Origin: Bostrychus sinensis
Lineage: Eukaryota > Chordata > Actinopteri > Gobiiformes > Eleotridae
Assembly: GCA_020698575.1 (NCBI GenBank)
Contig: CM036253.1
Span: 3,685,587-3,749,586 of the forward strand
Reading direction: 5' to 3'
DNA length: 64,000 nucleotides
A program made the translations under genes and the position numbers. The notes under the pieces were generated by a model that was given only the letters and a program-made list of their open reading frames with translations, was not told the DNA's origin and searched no databases. Shown in pieces: positions 29,200-39,774 of this stretch (its first letter is position 1; each line of letters opens with the position of its first letter).

Positions 29200-29546
29200 G
29201 CCCTGAGCTCAGCTGAGGACTGGATCTGACCTGGATCTGACCTGGACCTGACCTGGACCTCACCTGGATCTGACCTGGACCTGACCTGGACCTGACCTGG
29301 ACCTCACCTGGACCTCACCTGAAGATAATACAGGTCTGAGTCTGCTGGACTTTGCTGGTTCTGATCCAAGCTCTGTTGGTCCTAAACGTCTAGTCCTGTT
29401 GGGTCTGGTGGAACTGGACTAACTCTGGTCCTGGTCCTGACTCTGGTCTTGGTCCTGACTCTGGTCCAGGTCTTGGTCCTGACTCTGGTCAAGGTCCTGG
29501 TCCTGACTCTGGTCCTGGTTCTGACTCTGGTCCTGGTTCTGTTGCA
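29200..29546 (+). other. interferon 5' UTR or leader intron, repeat-rich
   Basis: Made of TGACCTGGACC units (29225-29325) and CTCTGGTCCTGGTCCTGA units (29415-29540). A good acceptor TTCTGTTGCAG ends at 29547, six bases before the ATG, so a leader intron is possible; a candidate donor is ATACAG|GTCTGAG near 29331. The splice is inference. Confidence 0.4.
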
Positions 29547-29552
29547 GTGAGG

Positions 29553-29699
29553 ATGGCGCCCCCTGCTGGAGCGGCTGTGATGCTGATGCTGCTGGTTCTG
29601 ATCCGTCTCCACGGCGACGCCTGGCCTCGTCCCCATGGCAACAGCTGCTCTCCTCCAGGAGACGTTACCCAGGAAGCACTGGGCCTGCTGCGGGCAGTG
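29553..29699 (+). CDS. ifn: interferon exon 1 (signal peptide)
   Basis: 49 codons from ATG at 29553. Later in-frame ATGs at codons 10 and 12 could also start the signal peptide. The donor is GCAGTG|GTACTG, phase 0, immediately followed by a (TAC)n microsatellite. The first codons overlap a perfect CTCF-core match, GCGCCCCCTGCTGG (29556-29569, minus-strand orientation). Confidence 0.82.
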
Positions 29700-32600
29700 G
29701 TACTGCAGTACCACTACTACTACTACTACTACTACTGCTACTACTGCTACTATGACTACTATTACTACTACTACTCCTACTACTACTACTACTGCTACTA
29801 ATACTACTACTACTACTACTGCTACTACTAATACTACTACTACTGCTACTAATACTACTACTACTACTACTACTGCTGCTACACACTACTATACACTACT
29901 ACTCTGGTGTACTTGAAGCTCCGCCCTCAATACAGTGCCGAGTGTAATTCCGTGTGTGTCCTGCAGGGGTCGTCCTTTCCGTCTTCCTGTCACTTTTTCA
30001 ACAACAACGTGACTCTGCCCAGCAACATCTCGACCAATCAGCAGCAGGTACGGCTCCATCTCAGCCAATCAGATCAAAGCTTTACTCTGTCCCGGTTTAA
30101 CTGAAGCCAACGCTGCTCTCTGATTGGTCCTCAGTGTGGCACTGCACTGCAATTGGTCCATGAGGCGCTGCGGGGGGCGGGGCACGTCTTTGAAGAGCAG
30201 GAGCCATATTTGGGCGTGGGCGGAGTTTCATGGGACGACAGGAAGTTGGATGACTTCCAAAACATTTTATACCAGCTTCTGGAGTATCCCTGTGTAAGTA
30301 CTGCAAATACTACTACTATTACTACTGCTATATACTACTGCTGCTACTACTGTATACTACTACTGTAACATTCTGTACCTATCTACAAATACTACTACTA
30401 TCCACAGCTACTACTTATATACTACTATTATTACTGTATAATACAACTTATACTGCAACAAATACTACTAAATACTACTACTGCTAAACCAGGTCTAAAC
30501 CAGGACTAAACCAGGTCTAAACCAGGTCTAAACCAGGTCTAAACCAGGTCTAAACCAGGACTAAACCAGGTCTAAACCAGGTCTAAACCAGGACTAAACC
30601 AGGTCTAAACCAGGTCTAAACCAGGACTAAACCAGGACTAAACCAGGAATAAACCAGGTCTAAACCAGGTCTAAACCAGGGCTAAACCAGGGCTAAACCA
30701 GGTCTAAACCAGGTCTAAACCAGGACTACACCAGGTCTAAACCAGGACTAAACCAGGACTAAACCAGGTCTAAACCAGGACTAAACCAGATCTAAACCAG
30801 GACTAAACCAAAACCAAACCAGGACTAAACCAGGACTAAATCAGGACTAAACCAGATCTAAACCAGGACTAAACCAGGTCTAAACCAGGTCTAAACCAGG
30901 ACTGAACCAGGACTAAACCAGGACTAAACCAGGTCTAAACCAGGACTAAACCAGGACTAAACCAGGACTGAACCAGGTGTAAACCAGAACTTGACCAGAA
31001 CTAAACCAGAATTAAACCAGGACTGACCCAAAACTAAACAAGGTAACCCAGAATAAAACCAGGACAAAACTAGGTCTAAACCAGGACTAAACCAGGACTA
31101 AATCAGGACTAAACCAGATCTAAACCAGGACTAAACCAGGTCTAAACCAGGACTAAACCAGGACTAAACCAGGACTAAACCAGGTGTAAACCAGAACTTG
31201 ACCAGAACTAAACCAGAATTAAACCAGGACTGACCCAAAACTAAACAAGGTAACCCAGAATAAAACCAGGACTAAACTAGGTCTAAACCAGGACTAAACC
31301 AGGTCTAAACCAGGACTAAACCAGGTCTAAACCAGGACTAAACCAGGTGTAAACCAGGACTAAACCAGGTGTAAACCAGGACTAAACCAGGTCTAAACCA
31401 GGACTAAACCAGGTCTAAACCAGGACTAAACCAGGTGTAAACCAGGACTAAACCAGGTGTAAACCAGGACTAAACCAGGTCTAAACCAGGACTAAACCAG
31501 GTCTAAACCAGGTCTAAACCAGGACTAAACCAGGTCTAAACCAGGTCTAAACCAGGACTAAACCAGGAGTAAAAACCAGGTGTAAACCAGGACTAAACCA
31601 GGACTACACCAGGACTAAACCAGGTCTAAACCAGGTCTAAACCAGGTCTAAACCAGGTCTAAACCAGGAGTAAACCAGGTGTAAACCAGGTGTAAACCAG
31701 GACTAAACCAGGTTTAAACCAGGACTAAACCAGGTCTAAACCAGGACTAAACCAGGACTAAACCAGGACTAAACCAGGACTAAACCAGGACTACACCAGG
31801 TCTTAACCAGGTCTAAACCAGGACTAAACTAGATCTAAACCAGGACTAAACTAGGTCCAAACCAGGTCTAAACCAGGACTAAACCAGGACTAAACCAGGT
31901 CTAAACCAGGACTAAACCAGGTCTAAACCAGGACTAAACCAGGACTAAACCAGGTCTAAACCAGGACTAAACCAGGTCTAAACCAGGTCTAAACCAGGAC
32001 TAAACCAGGTCTAAACCAGGACTAAACCAGGACTAAACCAGGTCTAAACCAGGACTAAACCAGGTCTAAACCAGGACTAAACCAGGACTAAACCAGGTCT
32101 AAACCAGGACTAAACCAGGTCTAAACCAGGACTACACCAGGACTAAACCAGGTCTAAACCAGGTCTAAACCAGGACTAAACCAGGACTAAACCAGGACTA
32201 AACCAGGTCTAAACCAGGACTACACCAGGTCTTAACCAGGTCTAAACCAGGACTAAACTAGATCTAAACCAGGACTAAACTAGGTCCAAACCAGGTCTAA
32301 ACCAGGACTAAACCAGGACTAAACCAGGACTAAACCAGGACTAAACCAGGTCTAAACCAGGACTAAACCAGGACTAAACCAGGTCTAAACCAGAACTTGA
32401 CCAGAACTAAACCAGAATTAAACCAGGACTGACCCAAAACTAAACAAGGTAACCCAGAATAAAACCAGGACTAAACTAGGTCTAAACCAGGTCTAAACCA
32501 GGACTAAACCAGGACTAAACCAGGACTAAACCAGGACTAAACTAGATCTAAACCAGGACTAAACTAGGTCTAAACCAGGTCTAAACCAGGACTAAACCAG

Positions 32601-35476
32601 GACAAAACCAGGTCTAAACCAGAACTTGACCAGAACTAAACCAGAATTAAACCAGGACTGACCCAAAACTAAACAAGGTAACCCAGAATAAAACCAGGAC
32701 TAAACTAGGTCTAAACCAGGTCTAAACCAGGACTAAACCAGGTCTAAACCAGGACTAAACCAGGTCTAAACCAGGACTACACCAGGTCTTAACCAGGACT
32801 AAACCAGGTCTAAACCAGGACTAAACTAGATCTAAACCAGGACTAAACTAGGTTTAAACCAGGTCTAAACCAGGACTAAACCAGGTCTAAACCAGGACTA
32901 AACCAGGTCTAAACCAGGACTAAACTAGATCTAAACCAGGACTAAACCAGGACTAAACTAGGTCTAAACCAGGACTAAACCAGGACTAAACCAGGTCTAA
33001 ACCAGGACTAAACTAGATCTAAACCAGGACTAAACCAGGACTAAACCAGGTCTGAACCAGGACTAAACCAGGACTAAACCAGGTCTAAACCAGGACTAAA
33101 CTAGATCTAAACCAGGACTAAACCAGGACTAAACCAGGTCTAAACCAGGACTAAACCAGGACTAAACCAGGACTAACCCAGGTGTAAACCAGAACTTGAC
33201 CAGAACTAAACCAGAATTAAACCAGGACTGACCCAAAACTAAACAAGGTAACCCAGAATAAAACCAGGACTAAACTAGGTCTAAACCAGGACTAAACCAG
33301 GTCTAAACCAGGACTAAACCAGGTCTAAACCAGGACTAAACCAGGTGTAAACCAGGACTAAACCAGGTGTAAACCAGGACTAAACCAGGTCTAAACCAGG
33401 ACTAAACCAGGTCTAAACCAGGTCTAAACCAGGACTAAACCAGGTCTAAACCAGGTCTAAACCAGGTCTAAACCAGGACTAAACCAGGAGTAAAAACCAG
33501 GTGTAAACCAGGACTAAACCAGGTTTAAACCAGGACTAAACCAGGTCTAAACCAGGACTACACCAGGACTAAACCAGGTCTAAACCAGGTCTAAACCAGG
33601 TCTAAACCAGGTCTAAACCAGGAGTAAACCAGGTGTAAACCAGGTGTAAACCAGGACTAAACCAGGTTTAAACCAGGACTAAACCAGGTCTAAACCAGGT
33701 CTAAACCAGGACTAAACCAGGACTAAACCAGGACTAAACCAGGACTAAACCAGGTCTAAACCAGGACTACACCAGGTCTTAACCAGGTCTAAACCAGGAC
33801 TAAACTAGATCTAAACCAGGACTAAACTAGGTCCAAACCAGGTCTAAACCAGGACTAAACCAGGACTAAACCAGGTCTAAACCAGGACTAAACCAGGTCT
33901 AAACCAGGACTAAACCAGGTCTAAACCAGGACTAAACCAGTTCTAAACCAGGTCTAAACCAGGACTAAACCAGGTCTAAACCAGGACTAAACCAGGACTA
34001 AACCAGGTCTAAACCAGGACTACACCAGGTCTTAACCAGGTCTAAACCAGGACTAAACTAGATCTAAACCAGGACTAAACTAGGTCCAAACCAGGTCTAA
34101 ACCAGGACTAAACCAGGACTAAACCAGGTCTAAACCAGGACTAAACCAGGACTAAACCAGGACTAAACCAGGACTAAACCAGGACTAAACCAGGTCTAAA
34201 CCAGGACTAAACCAGGTCTAAACCAGGACTAAACCAGGACTAAACCAGGTCTAAACCAGAACTTGACCAGAACTAAACCAGAATTAAACCAGGACTGACC
34301 CAAAACTAAACAAGGTAACCCAGAATAAAACCAGGACTAAACTAGGTCTAAACCAGGTCTAAACCAGGACTAAACCAGGACTAAACCAGGACTAAACCAG
34401 GACTAAACTAGATCTAAACCAGGACTAAACTAGGTCTAAACCAGGTCTAAACCAGGACTAAACCAGGACAAAACCAGGTCTAAACCAGAACTTGACCAGA
34501 ACTAAACCAGAATTAAACCAGGACTGACCCAAAACTAAACAAGGTAACCCAGAATAAAACCAGGACTAAACTAGGTCTAAACCAGGTCTAAACCAGGACT
34601 AAACCAGGTCTAAACCAGGACTAAACCAGGTCTAAACCAGGACTACACCAGGTCTTAACCAGGACTAAACCAGGTCTAAACCAGGACTAAACTAGATCTA
34701 AACCAGGACTAAACTAGGTTTAAACCAGGTCTAAACCAGGACTAAACCAGGTCTAAACCAGGACTAAACCAGGTCTAAACCAGGACTAAACTAGATCTAA
34801 ACCAGGACTAAACCAGGACTAAACTAGGTCTAAACCAGGTCTAAACCAGGACTAAACCAGGACTAAACCAGGTCTAAACCAGGACTAAACTAGATCTAAA
34901 CCAGGACTAAACCAGGACTAAACCAGGTCTGAACCAGGACTAAACCAGGACTAAACCAGGTCTAAACCAGGACTAAACTAGGTCTAAACCAGGTCTAAAC
35001 CAGGACTAAACCAGGTCTAAACCAGGACTAAACCAGGACTAAACCAGGACTAAACCAGGTCTAAACCAGGACTAAACCAGGTCTAAACCAGGACTAAACC
35101 AGGACTAAACCAGGTCTAAACCAGGTCTAAACCAGGTCTGAACCAGGTCTAAACCAGGTCTAACCTGTTCTCTCTGTAGTTCTCACAGTTGGACTCGTCC
35201 GGACTCCTGGATCCGTACTTCAGTAACGTCACGGCTCTGATCCAGAACCAGGTCTGTGTGAAGTCCTCAGACGGTGGGAGGGTCCTGGTTTTGGTCCAGG
35301 TCTTGGTTCTGACCCAGGTCTTTGTTTCTCTGTGTCCTCAGGACGTCTGTGGCTGGTACGTCCTACGCCGGGACCTGGTCTGGATCCTCAGGACCGTCCT
35401 GAGAAAACAGCACCACTGCTTCAGCTGGCCCCGGCTCCAGAACCAGGACCGGAACCGGGTCCGGACCAGGCTCTAG
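29553..35476 (+). CDS. ifn: type I interferon, five exons, complete
   Basis: A secreted antiviral cytokine acting through type I interferon (CRFB) receptors and JAK-STAT. Exons are 29553-29699, 29967-30047, 30135-30293, 35180-35251 and 35342-35476, giving 197 residues. All four introns are phase 0 with GT-AG ends, the teleost type I interferon layout. A hydrophobic signal peptide (VMLMLLVLIRLHGDA) is followed by C32. Diagnostic parts are VSWDDRKLDDFQNILYQLL ending in C129, and CGWYVLRRDLVWILRTVL, equivalent to the family's CAWEVVR helix F. Cysteines are at 32, 57, 77, 129, 156 and 179. N-glycosylation sequons are at N63, N69 and N145. More than two cysteines suggests the four-cysteine group II; the subgroup is uncertain. 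Intron 3 is a 4.9 kb satellite. Confidence 0.9.
29702..29890. repeat. (TAC)n microsatellite in interferon intron 1
   Basis: CTACTACTACTGCTACTAAT trinucleotide repeat starting at the donor site and occupying most of the 267-bp intron. Confidence 0.95.
29967..30047 (+). CDS. ifn: interferon exon 2
   Basis: 27 codons, GSSFPSSCHFFNNNVTLPSN onward, phase 0. The acceptor is GTGTCCTGCAG|GGG and the donor CAG|GTACGG. The GxxFPxxL-like opening is the family pattern after helix A. Contains two N-glycosylation sequons. Confidence 0.85.
30135..30293 (+). CDS. ifn: interferon exon 3
   Basis: 53 codons, CGTALQLVHEALRGAGHVFE through VSWDDRKLDDFQNILYQLLE to YPC, phase 0. The acceptor is TTGGTCCTCAG and the donor TGT|GTAAGT. 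The VSWDxxKLDDFxNIL motif ending in cysteine is the strongest interferon signature in the window. Confidence 0.93.
30297..30484. repeat. ACTACTACT-rich start of interferon intron 3
   Basis: Imperfect (TACTAC)n with ATACTACTGCT variants following the exon 3 donor. Confidence 0.8.
30485..35166. repeat. 11-bp TAAACCAGGWC satellite with higher-order repeats, interferon intron 3
   Basis: About 420 monomers of CTAAACCAGGA and CTAAACCAGGT. A divergent marker block (CAGAACTTGACCAGAACTAA to GGTAACCCAGAATAAAACC) occurs seven times: near 30985, 31187, 32391, 32620, 33190, 34257 and 34486. Marker spacing shows that about 31.2-33.0 kb is duplicated as about 33.2-34.9 kb at offsets of 1.80-2.00 kb. Confidence 0.96.
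35180..35251 (+). CDS. ifn: interferon exon 4
   Basis: 24 codons, FSQLDSSGLLDPYFSNVTAL then IQNQ, phase 0. The acceptor is TTCTCTCTGTAG and the donor AACCAG|GTCTGT. Corresponds to the YFxxL helix before the CAWE region. The exon seems short compared with other fish interferons. Confidence 0.8.
35342..35476 (+). CDS. ifn: interferon exon 5 and stop
   Basis: 44 codons plus TAG. Begins DVCGWYVLRRDLVWILRTVL and ends with a basic tail (RNRVRTRL). The acceptor is TGTGTCCTCAG. The stop codon lies inside a 31-bp tandem repeat (35453-35540), so the tail sequence comes from repeat DNA. Confidence 0.88.
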   Translation, partial: DVCGWYVLRRDLVWILRTVLRKQHHCFSWPRLQNQDRNRVRTRL

Positions 35477-35540
35477 GACCAGGACCGGGTCTGGACCAGG
35501 CTCTAGGACCAGGACCGGGTCTGGACCAGGTTCTATGACC
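35453..35540. repeat. 31-bp repeat spanning the interferon stop codon
   Basis: GGACCAGGCTCTAGGACCAG followed by GACCGGGTCT, about 2.7 copies. The first copy contains the stop codon used (35474-35476); the second repeats it out of use. Confidence 0.9.
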
Positions 35541-35644
35541 AGAACTGGAACCATCTGCAGAACTGACTCCAAACAAAACCACTGCTTCAACCTGGACCAG
35601 ACCTGGACCAGGACTGTTGTTGTTGTTGTTGCTGTTGTTTTTTT

Positions 35645-35692
35645 AGTATTTATTTATTTATTAAGTATTTATTTTTATTTATTTATTTTTAT
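35645..35692 (+). promoter_or_regulatory. AU-rich element in the interferon 3' UTR
   Basis: Overlapping ATTTA pentamers (ATTTATTTATTTATTAA from 35648, then ATTTTTATTTATTTATTTTT) including the nonamer TTATTTATT. Such elements typically destabilise cytokine mRNAs and fit the interferon assignment. Confidence 0.75.
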
Positions 35693-35738
35693 ATTAAGTT
35701 ATTAATATTTATGACGTTTACTGTTGTGATCAAGTTTA

Positions 35739-35744
35739 AATAAA
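35739..35744 (+). terminator. interferon poly(A) signal
   Basis: AATAAA 263 bp after the stop codon, followed by a T-rich stretch. Cleavage is expected near 35760. Confidence 0.7.
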
Positions 35745-35769
35745 GTTTTCTGCATCTTATTTCTATTTC

Positions 35770-35925
35770 ATAAACAAACATCAGACATAAACAAACACCA
35801 GACATAAACAAACAAACAAACAAACACCAGACATAAACAAACAAACATCAGACATAAACAAACACCAGACATAAACAAACAAACAAACATCAGACATAAA
35901 CAAACACCAGACATAAACACAGACC
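35770..35925. repeat. CAGACATAAACAAACAC repeat
   Basis: About eight units of CAGACATAAACAAACAC with extra AAAC tetramers. Confidence 0.92.
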
Positions 35926-36150
35926 CAGGGCGTCCCTGTCCTTAGAGCCTCCTTCTCTTCAAGAAAAACTCCTAAAAAACTCAAATGTAGGAAAGTACTT
36001 TTATTGCAGCTCACTAGTACTTTTACTGCAGTACTTTTCTCTGTGGGACACTGTGTTCTGTTGTTAGTCTGGTTTTCTTTTCACTGATCCCAGACTAATC
36101 CTGAGTTAAACCTGGATTAAACCTGAAGCATCACAGTAAACACCTTCACT
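35926..36150. other. short single-copy spacer
   Basis: Nothing recognised between two tandem arrays. Confidence 0.5.
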
Positions 36151-36154
36151 GACA

Positions 36155-37582
36155 TGCACAGGCTAACCACTCTGCTACAGTAACACAGGCTAACCACTCT
36201 GCTACAGTAACACAGGCTAACCACTCTGCTACAGTAACACAGGCTAACCACTCTGCTACAGTAACACAGGCTAACCACTCTGCTACAGTAACACAGGCTA
36301 ACCACTCTGCTACAGTAACACAGGCTAACCACTCTGCTACAGTAACACAGGCTAACCACTCTGCTACAGTAACACAGAGCTAACCACTCTGCCACCAGTA
36401 ACACAGGCTAACCACTCTGCCACAGTAACACAGGCTAACCACTCTGCTACAGTAACACAGGGTAACCACTCTGCCACAGTAACACAGGCTAACCACTCTG
36501 CCACCAGTAACACAGGCTAACCACTCTGCCACAGTAACACAGGCTAACCACTCTGCCACAGTAACACAGGCTAACCACTCTGCTACAGTAACACAGGCTA
36601 ACCACTCTGCTACAGTAACACAGGCTAACCACTCTGCTACAGTAACACAGGCTAACCACTCTGCTACAGTAACACAGGCTAACCACTCTGCTACAGTAAC
36701 ACAGGCTAACCACTCTGCTACAGTAACACAGGCTAACCACTCTGCTACAGTAACACAGGCTAACCACTCTGTCACAGTAACACAGGCTAACCACTCTGCT
36801 ACAGTAACACAGGCTAACCACTCTGCTACAGTAACACAGGCTAACCACTCTGCTACAGTAACACAGGCTAACCACTCTGCCACAGTAACAGGCTAACCAC
36901 TTTGCCACAGTAACACAGGCTAACCACTCTGCCACAGTAACACAGGCTAACCACTCTGCTACAGTAACACAGGCTAACCACTCTGCTACAGTAACACAGG
37001 CTAACCACTCTGCTACAGTAACACAGAGCTAACCACTCTGCTACAGTAACACAGTCTAACCACTCTGCTACAGTAACACAGGCTAACCACTCTGCCACAG
37101 TAACACAGGCTAACCACTCTGCCACAGTAACACAGGCTAACCACTCTGCTACAGTAACACAGGCTAACCACTCTGCTACAGTAACACAGGCTAACCACTC
37201 TGCTACAGTAACACAGGCTAACCACTCTGCCACAGTAACAGGCTAACCACTCTGCCACAGTAACACAGGCTAACCACTCTGCTACAGTAACACAGGCTAA
37301 CCACTCTGCTACAGTAACACAGGCTAACCACTCTGCTACAGTAACACAGGCTAACCACTCTGCCACAGTAACAGGCTAACCACTCTGCTACAGTAACACA
37401 GTCTAACCACTCTGCTACAGTAACACAGGCTAACCACTCTGCTACAGTAACACAGGCTAACCACTCTGCTACAGTAACACAGGCTAACCACCCTGCTACA
37501 GTAACACAAGCTAACCACTCTGCTACAGTAACACAGGCTAACCACTCTGCTACAGTAACACAGGCTAACCACTCTGCTACAG
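36155..37582. repeat. 27-bp satellite derived from a SINE head, about 53 copies
   Basis: Unit CTCTGCTACAGTAACACAGG + CTAACCA with a 27-bp period (36181, 36208 and onward). On the minus strand each monomer reads TAGCAGAGTGGTTAGC, which matches the Pol III A box TRGCNNAGTGG and the SINE head seen at 40286-40312. Occasional 24-25 and 29-bp units occur. Confidence 0.95.
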
Positions 37583-37714
37583 TGTGTTTTAAATGAGAGA
37601 AAACCCTGAGTCAGAGTCTAAGTTACTTCGGTTTAAAATAATCTCAGACACAACAGGAGTCCGGCTCGCTAAAAGAGTGCTTTCCAACTGCGGGGTTGGG
37701 GCCCAAAGATGGGC

Positions 37715-37850
37715 CACACCGGGCAGTGTGGTTAGCAAGGAGGTCACGGGTTCAATTCCTGGACCATGTGGGGACTTTCTGTGGAGTTCTCTTCGAGTCT
37801 GCGTAGATTTCTGTTTATCGCTGTTTCCTGCTAAAGGTTAAATAAAGAAA
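37715..37850 (+). mobile_element. decayed tRNA-derived SINE
   Basis: GTGTGGTTAGCAAGGAGGTC, the B-box GGTTCAATTCC, GGGGACTTTCTGTGGAGTTC and the tail GGTTAAATAAAG. Same family as the copy at 1.3 kb, more degraded. Confidence 0.7.
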
Positions 37851-38335
37851 ATCTGAAACTCAGTTTCTGAACACAGGACAAGGAAAGTTTGGATTAGGAA
37901 TCTGCTGCAGACTCGGTTTGTTCAGATTTGTTTTGGTGAAGCTCACACCGCAGTCAGAGCCAGAGTCTCCTGAGGATTAGAGACAGGTCCGGACCCAGAC
38001 TCTGAGGTTTATTTTAGTTTTAATGTGATCTGAGTGGAGATAATGAAGATCTGTGAGTCAGGCCCAGGTCTGACTCAGGTCTGACTCACAGATCCAGCGC
38101 TCAGGAAACTCCTCCGAGGGTTTGAGAGGAGACGTTCCAGCTCCGGATCTGCTCAGACACGAGGCAGACTTCAGTAAACGCGGCTCAGCTAGACCAGAGA
38201 CCGGAGTCCTCTGACTAAGACCTGGATCAGTTCTGAACCGCTTCTGACTCAGACCTCGTGGCTCGTGAACCCTCAGGCGTCCTCCGCAGCTGAGACCTTC
38301 AGGACCAGGCTCCTGCAAAGCACTGCGGTAAAACT
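37851..38335. other. spacer without recognised features
   Basis: Single-copy DNA rich in CAGACTC/GACTCAG words. An 86-codon minus-strand frame has no family resemblance. Confidence 0.45.
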
Positions 38336-39725
38336 CTACAGATCTGCTCAGGAACGGCCTCAGTCCCGCTCTGGAACGGCCTCAGTCCTTGTCAGGAACG
38401 GCCTCGGTCCCGCTCAGGAACGGCCTCGGTCCCGCTCTGGAACGGCCTCAGTCCTTGTCAGGAACGGCCTCGGTCCCGCTCAGGAACGGCCTCGGTCCCG
38501 CTCAGGAACGGCCTCAGACCTTGTCAGGAGCGGCCTCGGTCCTGCTCAGGAACGGCCTCGGTCCCGCTCTGGAACGGCCTCAGTCCTTGTCAGGAACGGC
38601 CTCGGTCCCGCTCAGGAACAGCCTCGGTCCTGCTCTGGAACGGACTCGGTCCCGCTCAGGAACGGCCTCAGTCCATGTCAGGAATGGCCTCAGTCCCGCT
38701 CTGGAACGGCCTCGGTCCCGCTCTGGAACGGCCTCGGTCCCGCTCGGGAACGGCCTCGGTCCCGCTCGGGAACGGCCTCGGTCCCGCTCGGGAACGGCCT
38801 CGGTCCCGCTCGGGAACGGCCTCGGTCCCGCTCGGGAACAGACTCGGTCCCGCTCATGAACGGCCTCGGTCCTTGTCAGGAACGGCCTCGGTCCCGCTCG
38901 GGAACGGCCTCGGTCCCGCTCGGGAACGGCCTCGGTCCCGCTTGGGAACGGCCTCGGTCCTTGTCAGGAACGGCCTCGGTCCCGCTCTGGAACGGCCTCG
39001 GTCCCGCTCAGGAACGGCCTCGGTCCCGCTCTGGAACGGCCTCGGTCCCGCTCTGGAACGGCCTCGGTCCTTGTCAGGAACGGCCTCGGTCCCGCTCGGG
39101 AACGGCCTCGGTCCCGCTCTGGAACAGACTCGGTCCCGCTCATGAACGGCCTCGGTCCTTGTCAGGAACGGCCTCGGTCCCGCTCGGGAACGGCCTCGGT
39201 CCCGCTCGGGAACGGCCTCGGTCCCGCTCGGGAACGGCCTCGGTCCTTGTCAGGAACGGCCTCGGTCCCGCTCTGGAACGGCCTCGGTCCCGCTCAGGAA
39301 CGGCCTCGGTCCCGCTCTGGAACGGCCTCGGTCCCGCTCTGGAACGGCCTCGGTCCTGCTCGGGAACGGCCTCGGTCCTTGTCAGGAACGGCCTCGGTCC
39401 CGCTCGGGAACGGCCTCGGTCCCGGTCCCACTCTGGAACGGCCTCGGTCCTGCTCGGGAACGGCCTCGGTCCTTGTCAGGAACGGCCTCGGTCCCGCTCG
39501 TGAACGGCCTCGGTCCCGGTCCCACTCGGGAACGGCCTCGGTCCCGCTCGGGAACGGCCTCGGTCCCGCTCGGGAACGGCCTCAGTCCCGCTCAGGAACG
39601 GCCTCGGTCCCGCTCAGGAACGGCCTCGGTCCCGCTCTGGAACGGCCTCGGCCCCGCTCAGGAACGGCCTCGGTCCTTGTCAGGAACGGCCTCAGTCCTG
39701 CTCAGGAACGGCCTCAGAACTTTTG
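38336..39725. repeat. 22-bp satellite, about 63 copies
   Basis: Unit GGAACGGCCTCGGTCCCGCT + CN, with CTTGT for CGCTC variants. CpG-rich. Several overlapping plus-strand frames (up to 412 codons) are by-products of a 22-bp stop-free unit. Confidence 0.96.
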
Positions 39726-39774
39726 TAAGCCCTGAGTCTCTGTTGTTCTTCTCATAAACAGATGTTTTAATGCA

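Noticed and set aside
38265..39757. SGTASVPLGNGLGPARERPR repeat proteins (up to 412 codons)
   Set aside because: By-product of the 22-bp satellite; several overlapping frames are equally open.
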